Positions 8,216 through 17,900 of a stretch of 64,000 nucleotides of DNA are shown here, one piece after another. The stretch lies in contig CALCLY010000011.1 in assembly GCA_937966555.1 (NCBI GenBank), positions 62,001 to 126,000 of the forward strand. Reading direction: 5' to 3'. The stretch is from CALCLY01 sp900552775. GTDB taxonomy: Bacteria; Bacillota; Clostridia; UMGS1883; UMGS1540. A program made the position numbers and the translations under genes. The notes beneath the pieces were generated by a model, which had not been told where the DNA came from, made no database searches, and saw only the letters and a list, made by a program, of their open reading frames with translations. Position 1 is the stretch's first letter, and each line of letters begins with the position of its first letter.

Positions 8216-9862
8216 ATGATTAATTTGTACGATGTTTACAGCAAATACTGCGAATGCGGTTTCGATGAAAAGGGCGTTTTAAATAAGTTTGTTCCGAAGC
8301 CCACGGAAAATTTCAATTTCGGCTACGATGTGGTTGATTTTATTGCAGAGAGAGAACCTGAGAAAACAGCCGTTGTATGGTGCAATGAGCGCGGTGACGA
8401 AAAGATTATCTCTTTCAAAGAAGTGTCTGAAAATTCAAACAGAATAGCAAATGTGCTTTTAAAGCACGGTATTAAAAAAGGCGATTTTGTAATGCTTGTG
8501 TTAAAGCGCCACTACCAGTTCTGGTATGCTATCACGGCTTTGCATAAAATCGGTGCGGTTGTTGTTCCGGCAACAAATCTGCTCACAAAAAAAGATTATG
8601 TATACAGATTTAACGCAGCGTCCGTAAAGGCTATTATCTGCACGTCGGACGAGCCTGTATATCAGCATGTTCAGGACGCGCTTCCCGAGTCGCCGACGGT
8701 TGAAGCATGCTTTACGGTAAATGAGAAACGAGACGGTTTTTATCTTCTCGATGAGGAAATGCAGTCGGCATCTCCCGAACTTGAAAGAATTGAAAATTCA
8801 TGTTACGACCCGATGCTGATGTATTTTACATCAGGAACAACAGGCATGCCCAAGATGGTTGTACATGATTTTACATACCCGATTGCACATATTGTAACAG
8901 CAGCATTCTGGCACAACGTGAAGCCGGACGGGCTGCACTTTACACTTGCCGAAACAGGTTGGGGCAAAGCCGTATGGGGCAAGCTTTACGGACAGTGGTT
9001 CATGCGCTGCGCCGTGTTTGTGTATGACTTTAACAAGTTTATTCCGTCAGATGTGCTGCACATGATTGAAAAATATAAAATTACAACTTTCTGTGCACCG
9101 CTCACGATTTACCGTTTCTTTATCAAAGAAGGAATCGAAGGCTACGATCTTTCCTCTCTCAGATATGCAACAACGGCAGGAGAAGCGGTTAACCCCGAGG
9201 TTGTAAATAAATTCAAAGACTTGACGGGTCTTATGCTTATGGAGGGATTCGGACAGACGGAATCCGTTCTGCAGGCGGCAAACTTTGTGGGGACCACCCC
9301 GAAACCCGGTTCAATGGGCAAACCGTCGCCGCTTTATAACATGAGAATCGTTGATGAAAATGACAATGATGTTCCGACGGGTGAAACGGGCGAAATTGTA
9401 ATCGAAGCTCCCGAAACGGGAATTATCGGTCTTTTCAAAGGATATTACTTAAACGAAGAAAAAACAAAAGAGGCTTGGCATAACGGACTTTATCACACGG
9501 GCGATACAGCTTGGCGCGATGAAGACGGTTATATTTGGTATGTCGGCAGAACGGACGATATTATAAAAGCTTCAGGTTACAGAATCGGACCTTTCGAAAT
9601 TGAAAGTGTTCTTATCGAGCATCCGGCTGTTTTGGAATGTGCGGTAACCGGTGCAGCAGATCCTATCAGAGGCACCGTTATCAAAGCTACAATCGTGCTT
9701 GCGCGCGGATATGAAGCGTCTGACGAGCTGGCTAAGGAAATTCAGAATTATGTAAAGAAGCAGACGGCTCCTTATAAATACCCCAGAATTGTGGAATTTG
9801 TGGAAGAGCTGCCTAAAACCATAAGCGGAAAAATCCGCCGTGTGGATATCAGAAAGGACTAA
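8216..9862 (+). CDS. AMP-dependent acyl-CoA synthetase/ligase
   Basis: Adenylate-forming enzyme of the ANL superfamily that activates a carboxylic acid with ATP and passes it to CoA. The 548 residues carry the P-loop-like motif YFTSGTTGMPKMV near 203-215, the GFGQTE motif near 345, the hinge/ATP motif YHTGDTAWRDEDGY...GRTDDIIKASGYRI near 425-455, and the C-terminal catalytic lysine in ISGKIRR. The length and motif spacing resemble medium-chain acyl-CoA or acetyl-CoA synthetase-like ligases. The substrate cannot be read from sequence. It follows the XRE-cupin regulator by 13 bases and precedes an L,D-transpeptidase by 5 bases. Confidence 0.93.
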   Translation: MINLYDVYSKYCECGFDEKGVLNKFVPKPTENFNFGYDVVDFIAEREPEKTAVVWCNERGDEKIISFKEVSENSNRIANVLLKHGIKKGDFVMLVLKRHYQFWYAITALHKIGAVVVPATNLLTKKDYVYRFNAASVKAIICTSDEPVYQHVQDALPESPTVEACFTVNEKRDGFYLLDEEMQSASPELERIENSCYDPMLMYFTSGTTGMPKMVVHDFTYPIAHIVTAAFWHNVKPDGLHFTLAETGWGKAVWGKLYGQWFMRCAVFVYDFNKFIPSDVLHMIEKYKITTFCAPLTIYRFFIKEGIEGYDLSSLRYATTAGEAVNPEVVNKFKDLTGLMLMEGFGQTESVLQAANFVGTTPKPGSMGKPSPLYNMRIVDENDNDVPTGETGEIVIEAPETGIIGLFKGYYLNEEKTKEAWHNGLYHTGDTAWRDEDGYIWYVGRTDDIIKASGYRIGPFEIESVLIEHPAVLECAVTGAADPIRGTVIKATIVLARGYEASDELAKEIQNYVKKQTAPYKYPRIVEFVEELPKTISGKIRRVDIRKD

Positions 9863-9867
9863 GCAAA

Positions 9868-11046
9868 ATGAAAAAAAAGCTGATTTTGTCGGTTTTATGT
9901 GTCATTACCGCTTTATTCTGCACCGTTGTTTCGGCTTCGGCGCGCGATCTTAAAATACTGGAAGTTATAGGCGATTATCCGCGCCCGACGCAGACGCCGA
10001 CTCCGGCGCAGCCGTCGGAACCGGCGCCGTCAAAAAATGTTGTGGACGCGATAAAAATAAGCTTCCTGCGTGCAAGTGAAGGGTTGAAGAAAAATCAGCC
10101 TGTTATATGCGAGGTTTCGTTTTCGAATATCCCTTACGGGACATATGCCGCAATTCAGTGGACAGAGAACGGAACTCCTCTTGAAGGCGGATATTACAGC
10201 AACTTCGGTTTGTATGACGGAGCGGCAATCACATATAATGCAGTTTTGCCTTATTACGGCGCTGCGGGCGAAATCGCAAAAGTCGGCATTGATATTAACA
10301 TAGACGGTGTTTTGCGCAGAGAAACCGTGGATATTCCGTTTTTGGACGGAGTATATCTTGACGCAGAGGCGCAGCGCGTTTTGGGTATGGTTCAGCCCAT
10401 GCGTGTGTCGGGTACGGTTTTGAAGGGAACGGATTCGTATTCTTCAAAAAACCTGACAGGAAAAAAAGGCTACATAAATGCCGGTACAAATGTGTATTAC
10501 TATGATCATAACGAAGAAGTTTCCGCATATATAGGTCTTGCTGACGGAACATATGCGTGGATTCCGTACAGTGCGCTTTCTGTGTCAACCGCAAACTTTA
10601 CACTTTCGGGTGACTATACGCAGAGCGAAAAAGAAACGTTTGTAAACGCATCTGATTATTCAAGCTCTACGCCGTATCTTATATGGATAAGTACGCAGCG
10701 CCAGAAAGTCAATATCTTTATGGGAAAACAGAACTCATGGGTATTGCAAAAATCGTTTTCCTGCTGCACGGGCGCAAATAAAACACCCACGCCGTTCGGC
10801 ACTTATAAATATTGCGCCAAAGATAAGGCGTGGATAAAACCCGAATATCAGGTAAGACCGGTTCTGTATTTTGATATATACAGAGGACTTGCTTTCCATT
10901 CAAGACTTTACTCGCCCGACGGCTCTTATCTTACCGATGCCACAATGGGCAAACCCGCTTCACACGGATGCATACGTATGATGGATGACGATATTGCATG
11001 GATGGAGCTTTATATGACATTCGGAACAACTGTTGTTGTTTATTAA
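9868..11046 (+). CDS. Exported L,D-transpeptidase (YkuD domain)
   Basis: A 392-residue exported protein: signal peptide at residues 1-25 (ending ...VVSASA), a short proline/threonine-rich linker (about 35-52), an Ig-like or SH3-like middle region, and a C-terminal YkuD catalytic domain. The active-site signature SHGCIRM is at residues 365-371, with the nucleophile Cys368. Such enzymes form 3-3 cross-links in peptidoglycan or attach proteins to the wall. It starts 5 bases after the acyl-CoA synthetase stop, and AGAAAGGA overlaps that gene's end, so it is co-transcribed although functionally unrelated. Confidence 0.92.
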   Translation: MKKKLILSVLCVITALFCTVVSASARDLKILEVIGDYPRPTQTPTPAQPSEPAPSKNVVDAIKISFLRASEGLKKNQPVICEVSFSNIPYGTYAAIQWTENGTPLEGGYYSNFGLYDGAAITYNAVLPYYGAAGEIAKVGIDINIDGVLRRETVDIPFLDGVYLDAEAQRVLGMVQPMRVSGTVLKGTDSYSSKNLTGKKGYINAGTNVYYYDHNEEVSAYIGLADGTYAWIPYSALSVSTANFTLSGDYTQSEKETFVNASDYSSSTPYLIWISTQRQKVNIFMGKQNSWVLQKSFSCCTGANKTPTPFGTYKYCAKDKAWIKPEYQVRPVLYFDIYRGLAFHSRLYSPDGSYLTDATMGKPASHGCIRMMDDDIAWMELYMTFGTTVVVY

Positions 11047-11060
11047 TTGGAGATTGAAAT

Positions 11061-13304
11061 ATGGTAATGTGTGCGCGATGCAAAAAGAATATGGCGGTTG
11101 TTTTTGTCACAAGAGTGGAAAACGGCAAAACAAAGAGCGAAGGTCTTTGCTTAAAATGTGCCAGAGAGCTTGGCGTTGATTTGTCAAAATCCATGGAGGC
11201 TATGGGAGTTTCGCCCGAAGAAATCGACAAATTCGAAGAGCAGATGGCAGAGATTATGGCAATGCCGGAAAACGGTGATTATGATTTGGACGATGATGAT
11301 TATGATAACCCCGTGAAAAGCTTTTTTAAGCTCATGGGTCCCGATGGTGAAGAAAAACCCAAAAAAGATAAAAAGGGCGGAAAGAAAAGACGTCTTTTGG
11401 ATTCTTACGGCACCAATCTGACAAAAAAAGCGGCAGCCGGAGAAGTTGATGCGGTTATCGGGCGAGATAATGAAATAACACGCTGTATTGAAATACTTAA
11501 CAGACGTACCAAAAATAATCCTTGCCTTATAGGCGAACCTGGTGTCGGCAAAACGGCAATTGCCGAAGGGCTTGCAATGAGAATTGCGGCAGGAACTGTG
11601 CCGGAAAAACTTTTGAACTATGAAGTATATCTGCTTGATTTTACATCGATTGTTGCCGGAACACAGTTTCGCGGTCAATTCGAATCACGTCTTAAAGGAA
11701 TTTTGGACGAAGTAAAAAAAGCCGGAAATATAATTTTGGTTATAGACGAGCTGCACAATATTGTCGGAGCAGGTGAAAGTGATGGGGCGATGAGCGCCGC
11801 CAACATATTAAAACCCGCTTTGGCAAGGGGTGAAATTCGGGTAATAGGCGCCACCACCACCACGGAATACAGAAAATATATAGAAAAAGACAGCGCACTT
11901 GAGCGCCGTTTCGGACCTATCCTTATAGAAGAACCTACGGTTGAAGAAGCAATTGATATAATCCGCGGAATAAAAGGTTATTATGAGGATTATCACAAGG
12001 TTTCAATACCGGACAGCGTGGTTTCCGCTGCGGTAAAACTCAGCGAAAGATATATAACAGACAGATTTTTGCCCGATAAGGCTATAGATGTAATAGACGA
12101 AGCGGCGTCAAAAGCAAACCTTAAAAATACGGCTTTGATTAAACTTGCAAAGCTGCAGTGCGAGATGAATGAAGTTTCGGATTCTTTAGACAAATTACAA
12201 GAAGCCCCGGAAAACGATGAAAATTTCCGCGAAGCGGCTGAACTGAGAACAAAGCGCTGCCGAATAAGCGAGGATATTAAAAAACTTGAGGCGGAAAAAA
12301 AGGATGTTTGCATTACTGAAGACGATGTTGCTTTTGTTATAGAAAGATGGACAAAAATCCCCGCGGCAAAAATTTCCATGGATGAAAATAAGCGTCTTTT
12401 GGAACTTCCGCAAACGCTCAGAAAACGCGTAAAAGGTCAGGACAATGCGATTGATGCCGTTTCTGCGGCAATTTTGAGAAGCCGTGTAAGACTTGAGAAA
12501 AAACGCCGTCCCGTTTCGTTTATATTCACGGGTTCTACGGGAGTCGGAAAAACAGAATTGGTGCTTTCTCTTGCGGAAGCAGTTTTCGGCAGCGAAGAAG
12601 CGCTTATAAGACTTGATATGTCAGAATATATGGAGAAACATTCCGCGGCAAAAATAATCGGCTCACCTCCCGGATATGTTGGTTATGATGATGCCGGACA
12701 GCTCACGGAAAAAGTGCGCCGCAAACCGTATTCTATCATTTTGTTTGATGAAATAGAAAAAGCGCATGCCGATGTTGCAAATATATTGCTTCAGATACTT
12801 GATGACGGAAAAATAACAGACAGCCACGGCAAATCCGTGGATTTCAGCAACACTATGATTGTCATGACGTCAAATGCCGGCAGCGACTTTAAGGGTAATG
12901 CACCGGGATTCACGCGTGATGACCGTATGGCTTCCGCAGACAAAGTTACGGCGGCTTTGAGAGAGCAGTTCAGACCCGAGTTTTTAAACAGAATTGATGA
13001 AATAATTACGTTTAATCCGCTGAATCATGATGTTTTGCTTGAAATTTTGGATAAAATGCTTTCTGAGTTTTCCGAGATGCTTTTGCGCCGCGACATAAAG
13101 TTTAAAATATCGGATGAAGCAAGAGAGTTTATTTTAAAACGCGGCACGGATATTAAAAACGGTGCGCGTCCGCTGAGAAGAGCTATACAAAAGGAGCTTG
13201 AAGACAAGGCGGCAAGAATGATTGTAACGGGTGAAATAAAACCGTATGAAACGCTTTGTGTAGATGCGGAAGAAGAAAAGCTTCTTTTCAGCGTGTCAAA
13301 ATAG
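11061..13304 (+). CDS. ClpC-like AAA+ unfoldase with an N-terminal McsA-like zinc finger
   Basis: A 747-residue Clp/Hsp100 ATPase with two AAA+ modules. D1 has Walker A GEPGVGKT (about 157-164) and Walker B VIDELHN. D2 has Walker A TGSTGVGKT (about 490-498) and Walker B ILFDEIEKAH. Instead of the usual double Clp N-domain, residues 1-40 hold a C4-x2-C7...C30-x2-C33 zinc finger like the N-terminus of McsA, the adaptor of the ClpC stress system, followed by a UvrB/C-like helical linker. A coiled-coil middle region (about 370-420) separates the modules. It probably unfolds proteins for ClpP. It starts 14 bases after the L,D-transpeptidase and ends with a TAG stop. Confidence 0.93.
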   Translation: MVMCARCKKNMAVVFVTRVENGKTKSEGLCLKCARELGVDLSKSMEAMGVSPEEIDKFEEQMAEIMAMPENGDYDLDDDDYDNPVKSFFKLMGPDGEEKPKKDKKGGKKRRLLDSYGTNLTKKAAAGEVDAVIGRDNEITRCIEILNRRTKNNPCLIGEPGVGKTAIAEGLAMRIAAGTVPEKLLNYEVYLLDFTSIVAGTQFRGQFESRLKGILDEVKKAGNIILVIDELHNIVGAGESDGAMSAANILKPALARGEIRVIGATTTTEYRKYIEKDSALERRFGPILIEEPTVEEAIDIIRGIKGYYEDYHKVSIPDSVVSAAVKLSERYITDRFLPDKAIDVIDEAASKANLKNTALIKLAKLQCEMNEVSDSLDKLQEAPENDENFREAAELRTKRCRISEDIKKLEAEKKDVCITEDDVAFVIERWTKIPAAKISMDENKRLLELPQTLRKRVKGQDNAIDAVSAAILRSRVRLEKKRRPVSFIFTGSTGVGKTELVLSLAEAVFGSEEALIRLDMSEYMEKHSAAKIIGSPPGYVGYDDAGQLTEKVRRKPYSIILFDEIEKAHADVANILLQILDDGKITDSHGKSVDFSNTMIVMTSNAGSDFKGNAPGFTRDDRMASADKVTAALREQFRPEFLNRIDEIITFNPLNHDVLLEILDKMLSEFSEMLLRRDIKFKISDEAREFILKRGTDIKNGARPLRRAIQKELEDKAARMIVTGEIKPYETLCVDAEEEKLLFSVSK

Positions 13305-13359
13305 CATAAAATAATTCAAAGAAACAGCGTTTTCGACGCCTCGTTTCGATAGACTTTTT

Positions 13360-13398
13360 AAATCCCTTCGGCTTATAATTGTTGCCGGAGGGATTTTT
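13360..13398 (+). promoter_or_regulatory. Hairpin covering the ribosome site of the M23 peptidase; likely also the clp terminator
   Basis: AAATCCCTTCGGC (13360-13372) pairs over 13 bp (one G-U) with GCCGGAGGGATTT (13384-13396), with an 11-base loop and a following T-run. The 3' arm contains the GGAGGG that serves the ATG at 13399. So the same element can act as an intrinsic terminator of the upstream operon and hide the start site of the next gene. Confidence 0.75.
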
Positions 13399-14562
13399 AT
13401 GCGTAAAAAAAGATCCGGTAAGTATAAACTGCGGAAATTATTTTTCGGAAGAGTTATTATTTTTTCGGGCAGCGGCACGAGAATAAAAAAAGCCGCTGCG
13501 GTGGTTTTGGCGGCAGCAGTGCTTACTTTTGCTGCCGGCACTGTCGGGACAGGGTATAATGTTTATTTAAACGGGGCGTACATAGGCTGCGCCGCAACAA
13601 GAGCTGAGGCGGTAAATGCAGAAAAAAACGCGGGAATATCGCAGGGAAGCGTAAATCTGTTTCCGAGATTTGTCCTGCGCTCACAAAAAGATACCGCGGA
13701 CAGTCTTGAAGGCAATCTGCGTATCGCAAGCGGACAAACTTCGCGCGGAGTCATGGTAAGTCTCGGCGGAGAAAAGCTTTTTGCGCTTTCGTCTTATCAG
13801 GCATTTTTGGAAACGGTATATTCTTATGCGGACAAATACAAAACCGAAAACACCGTTTTATTGCATCTTGATGACAGGGTGAGTGTTGCGGAGGGAGTTT
13901 TTCCTGCAAGTGCGTTTATGCTCCCATGTGACGCGGCAGATAAGCTCAGGCTTTTGAAGATTCCGGTAATAACCAATGAAGAGATAACGCTTTGTGAGCA
14001 AATTCCTTTTAAAACAAGGGGCGAAAAAAACACCGATGCACCGTCGGGAACTATAATTTCCGAGGGCGCAGACGGTGTAAAAAATGTAACTTATTTTGTT
14101 TCAAAGACAAACGGAGAGGAAACACAGCGGTATGTTATTTTTGAAAATGTTGTTTCCGAACCTGTGGACCGAATTGTGTCTGAAAAAGACAGTCTTAATT
14201 TCAAGGTACCTGTAAAGGGCGCTGTTTCATCGGTTTTCGGTCAGCGCTGGGGTAAAAATCATGACGGTATAGATATAGCCGCAAATATGGGTGACAAGGT
14301 GCATGCGGCAGAATCCGGTACGGTGATTTTCTGCGGCGAAGCGGGCGGATACGGAAAGCTTATAATAATGGAGCATAAAAACGGCTTTAAAACGTATTAC
14401 GGACATCTCAGCGTAACACTTGCGGCGACAGGTGTTTTTGCCGCTCAGGGAACGGTTATCGGCGAGGTGGGGAGCACCGGAAACAGTACCGGACCTCATT
14501 TGCATTTTGAAATACGCAAAAACGATGTTCCGTGTGACCCGTCGCAGTATTTCACAAAGTAA
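13399..14562 (+). CDS. Membrane-anchored M23 (LytM-type) peptidase with G5-like domain
   Basis: A 387-residue protein with a basic N-terminus, one transmembrane segment at about 33-55, an extracytoplasmic stalk, a G5-like region (about 200-265, SGTIISEGADGVKNV...ENVVSEPVDRIV) and a C-terminal M23 metallopeptidase domain (about 280-385). Zinc-binding motifs are visible: HDGIDIA and the terminal HLHFEI. Enzymes of this family cut peptidoglycan cross-bridges or act as amidase activators at the cell surface. A hairpin overlaps its ribosome site. The downstream neighbour is a tRNA on the opposite strand. Confidence 0.92.
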   Translation: MRKKRSGKYKLRKLFFGRVIIFSGSGTRIKKAAAVVLAAAVLTFAAGTVGTGYNVYLNGAYIGCAATRAEAVNAEKNAGISQGSVNLFPRFVLRSQKDTADSLEGNLRIASGQTSRGVMVSLGGEKLFALSSYQAFLETVYSYADKYKTENTVLLHLDDRVSVAEGVFPASAFMLPCDAADKLRLLKIPVITNEEITLCEQIPFKTRGEKNTDAPSGTIISEGADGVKNVTYFVSKTNGEETQRYVIFENVVSEPVDRIVSEKDSLNFKVPVKGAVSSVFGQRWGKNHDGIDIAANMGDKVHAAESGTVIFCGEAGGYGKLIIMEHKNGFKTYYGHLSVTLAATGVFAAQGTVIGEVGSTGNSTGPHLHFEIRKNDVPCDPSQYFTK

Positions 14563-14679
14563 TTTCAGCGTTTCGTGTTTAAAATACCAAAAGCGTTGTC
14601 GCTGTCAATCCTACTGTCTTTTATGTACATATAGGTTCCTCCTTGATTCCAAACATATTTTTAGCTTTCGATTGTATTC

Positions 14680-14706
14680 AAAAAGCACCTGCATTTGCAA
14701 GTGCCT
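14680..14706 (-). terminator. Terminator of the tRNA-Thr unit
   Basis: Minus strand: GCACTTGC, an AAAT loop and GCAGGTGC (one G-U pair), then TTTTT. It lies a few bases past the tRNA 3' end. Confidence 0.85.
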
Positions 14707-14710
14707 TCTT

Positions 14711-14786
14711 TGGAGCTGTTGAGCAGATTCGAACTGCCGACCTCTTCCTTACCAAGGAAGTGCTCTGCCTGCTGAGCTACAACAGC
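14711..14786 (-). tRNA. tRNA-Thr (anticodon GGT)
   Basis: A 76-nt cloverleaf on the minus strand: acceptor GCTGTTG (5') with CAACAGC (3'), D-arm GTAGCTCAGCAGGCAGAGC, anticodon stem CTTCC/GGAAG with loop TTGGTAA (anticodon GGT), T-arm with GTTCGAATC, discriminator T and an encoded CCA. It has its own consensus promoter and terminator, so it is a single-gene unit. Confidence 0.97.
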
Positions 14787-14805
14787 ATTTTAGCTGACAA
14801 ATTAT

Positions 14806-14834
14806 ATTATACAATTAAATGGAGAAAATGTCAA
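14806..14834 (-). promoter_or_regulatory. Promoter of tRNA-Thr
   Basis: Minus strand TTGACA (14834-14829), 17 bases, TATAAT (14811-14806), about 20 bases before the tRNA 5' end. Exact consensus. Confidence 0.9.
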
Positions 14835-14904
14835 CGTTTTTTTCAAAAAACTCTGTTGCAGTTTTTGGCAGATGTCAAACAAATGATCAATTTTTATTTA
14901 ATTA

Positions 14905-14933
14905 TTGACGTTTTTTTCGAAAAATGTTAAACT
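14905..14933 (+). promoter_or_regulatory. Promoter of addB-addA
   Basis: TTGACG (14905-14910), 17 bases, TAAACT (14928-14933), about 30 bases upstream of the addB start and divergent from the tRNA-Thr promoter. Confidence 0.7.
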
Positions 14934-14963
14934 TTATATATACGTTCCGAAAGGAGATAGAAA

Positions 14964-17900
14964 ATGTCTTTAAGATTTATATACGGCAGAAGCGGAAGCG
15001 GCAAAACGGATTACTGTATAGCCTCCGCTGCGGAAATAAAAAAAAGAACCTATATAATTGTTCCGGAGCAATATTCTCACATGCATGAAGCAATTCTTGC
15101 GCGCCGTCTCGGTGTGTTCGGCGCCGAGGGACCCTGCGTTATGAGCTTTAACCAGCTTGCGCGGGATATTCTCAAAACGGCAGACGGTGCCGCATCTCCC
15201 CATATTGACCGCGGCGGAAAAACAATGCTTTTGTGCGACATAATAAATAAGGAAACAAAAAATCTCACGCTTCTTGCGGGGAGGGACACGGACAGAGCTC
15301 GCGCCGTCCGGGCGCTTATAAGCGAAATGAAGCGCTACGGTATTTCCGCTGAAGCATTAAAGAACGCGGCGGATAAAGAGCGCCCTTCTCTTTTAAAATC
15401 AAAGCTTTCGGAAACCGCCTTAATTTACGGAAAATTTGAAGAAGCTCTATCCGGCAGATTTATAAATTCGGATGACAATTTGACGCGCGCCGCGCTTTAT
15501 CTGCAAAGCCGCGGATTTGACTGCGGCGGAGTGTATTTAAACGCGTTTGCAAGCTTTACTCCTTCCGAACTTTCGTTTATAAAAACGCTTATGACTCTCG
15601 GAACCGATATTACCGTAACTTTGGAGGCACACGAAAACGAATGCGATTCTGCGCATTTTCTCCCGCTCTCAAAAACGCGTGCCGCCCTTCTTGCCGCAGC
15701 GCGCGAAACGGGAACCGCGGTTTTGCCCTCCGAAGCGCTTCCCGAGCGTGCGAGACAGACAAAAGAGATGGCTTTTCTGGCGGAAAAATATTTTGATTAT
15801 TCATCGCAGCCGTACAAAGACGAGCCGTGCGATATTGAAATCTTTGAAGCGCGCACACCGTATACCGAAGCGGTTCATGCGGCTTCACGTATTCTGCGTC
15901 TCTGCCGAGAAGAAAACTATGCCATGCGAGATATAGGAATCATATGCGGCAATACGGATTTATACGCGCCGTATATTAAAAGTGTTTTTAGTAAATATGA
16001 TATTCCCGTTTTTACCGATCTTAAGCTCCCTCTTTCGGAGCATCCCGCAGGCGCATTTATAGTTTCGGCGCTTGACGTGATTACAAGCGGTTATTCACGC
16101 ACGACGGTATTCAGGTACGCAAAATCGGGTTTTACCGATACGGACATTGCGGAAACCGATATTCTCGAAAACTATGTTCTTGCTGCCGGGATACGCGGCG
16201 ATGCATGGAAAAGCGAAGAAAAGTGGAACATGCGCAGCGGATTGTACAGAAAAAGCAATATCTCAAAGCACGAAGAACAGGAAATTGAACTGACAAACGA
16301 AATACGGAAAAAGCTTATAACTCCCGTTTTATCTCTTGCATCCGCTCTTGCGCAGGGAAAAACATGTGCCGAAAAATGCCGCGCTCTTTACGAATTTATG
16401 TGCACTATGAATTTTTCGGCAAAATGCTCCGCGCGTGCCGATGAGCTTGAAATAAACGGTGAAGCATACCGCGCGGCAGAGTTTCGCGCAGCTTCGAATA
16501 AAATAGTTGACGTGCTTGACGAAGCGGCGGACGCTCTCGGCGGCGAAAAAATGAGTGTGTCCCGATTTGCCGATATCATAACAGCAGGCATAACGGAATC
16601 CGAAATCGGACTTATACCGTCTCTTGCTGACGGAGTGCCCTTCGGTGACTCATCAAGAGTTAAAGGCTACGACGTTTCGGCGCTCTTCATCCTTGGTGCA
16701 AACGATGGTTCTTTTCCGCCGCTACCGGCAAAAAGCAGCTTTTTAAGCGATGCTGACAGAACCGCTATGAAAAAAAACGGCATTATTCTTGCTCCCGATT
16801 CAAAGGAGCAGACGCTGGAAAATGACTATTTAATATACAAAGCGCTTTCTTCGCCGGGGAAAAAGCTTTTTATAAGTTATGCCGGAAGCGATTTTGACGG
16901 TTCAACAAAACTTCCGTCCCTCTTTGTGAACCGGGTTAAAGAAGTTTTTCCGCGTCTTATTCCGCTTGACGACATCATGGATACGCTGCCCGATGACAGA
17001 TTTTTTGCTCCCGAAGCGGCTTTCCGCACAATTCTGAGCCGCGGCGGCACGGATGATTTACGGCAGATTAAAGACGTGTTGTTTAAAAAGATGCCCGTCT
17101 TTAAGGCATCCTATGAAAATGCCATCGGCGGATTTGAAGGCGTTTTGTCAATTGACCCGAAAGATATTGAAAAGCTTTTCGGCAGCCACCTTACAACATC
17201 AGTTTCGCGCCTTGAAACATTTTCCTCCTGTCCTTTTTCTTATTATATGAAATACACGCTTTCAGCCAAAGAGCGCGAAAAGGCATCTCTTTCATTTTCG
17301 GATGCCGGCAGCTTTTTGCATGATTTTACGGAAGAATTTTCAAACAGGCTGCACCGAAACGGCTCCACGTGGCATGATGTTGACGAAAATTATGTGGACG
17401 CGGAAATACCCGTAATTATGCAGATTATGGACAGCAGGCTGAATAAATACATCCTTTCCGAATCTCCGCGCGCGGCAAGGCTTTTTATAAGGCTGTGCAA
17501 AACAATCCGGGAGGCTCTTCTTTATATTGCCGAGCAGATAAACCGAGGTTCGTTTGAACCTCTCGGCTATGAAATATCATTTGGAGAAAACGGCAGAATC
17601 AAGCCGCTTACCGTAACGCTTCCGACGGGGCAGACGGTGTCCCTCACCGGCAAGATAGACCGCGCCGATCTTTTAAAGCGCGGCGAAGATACTTTTGTGC
17701 GCATAATAGACTATAAATCGGGTTCAAAAACATTTAAGCTTGAAGACCTTTTCGGCGGAATAACTTTGCAGCTTGCCGTTTATCTTACCGCCCTGTGCGA
17801 AAACGACAAAAGCGGGAAAACAAAGCCCGCCGGAATGCTTTATTTTAAACTTGACGACCCGGTAACGGTGATTTCATCGGACATCGGCGATGAAGAAATA

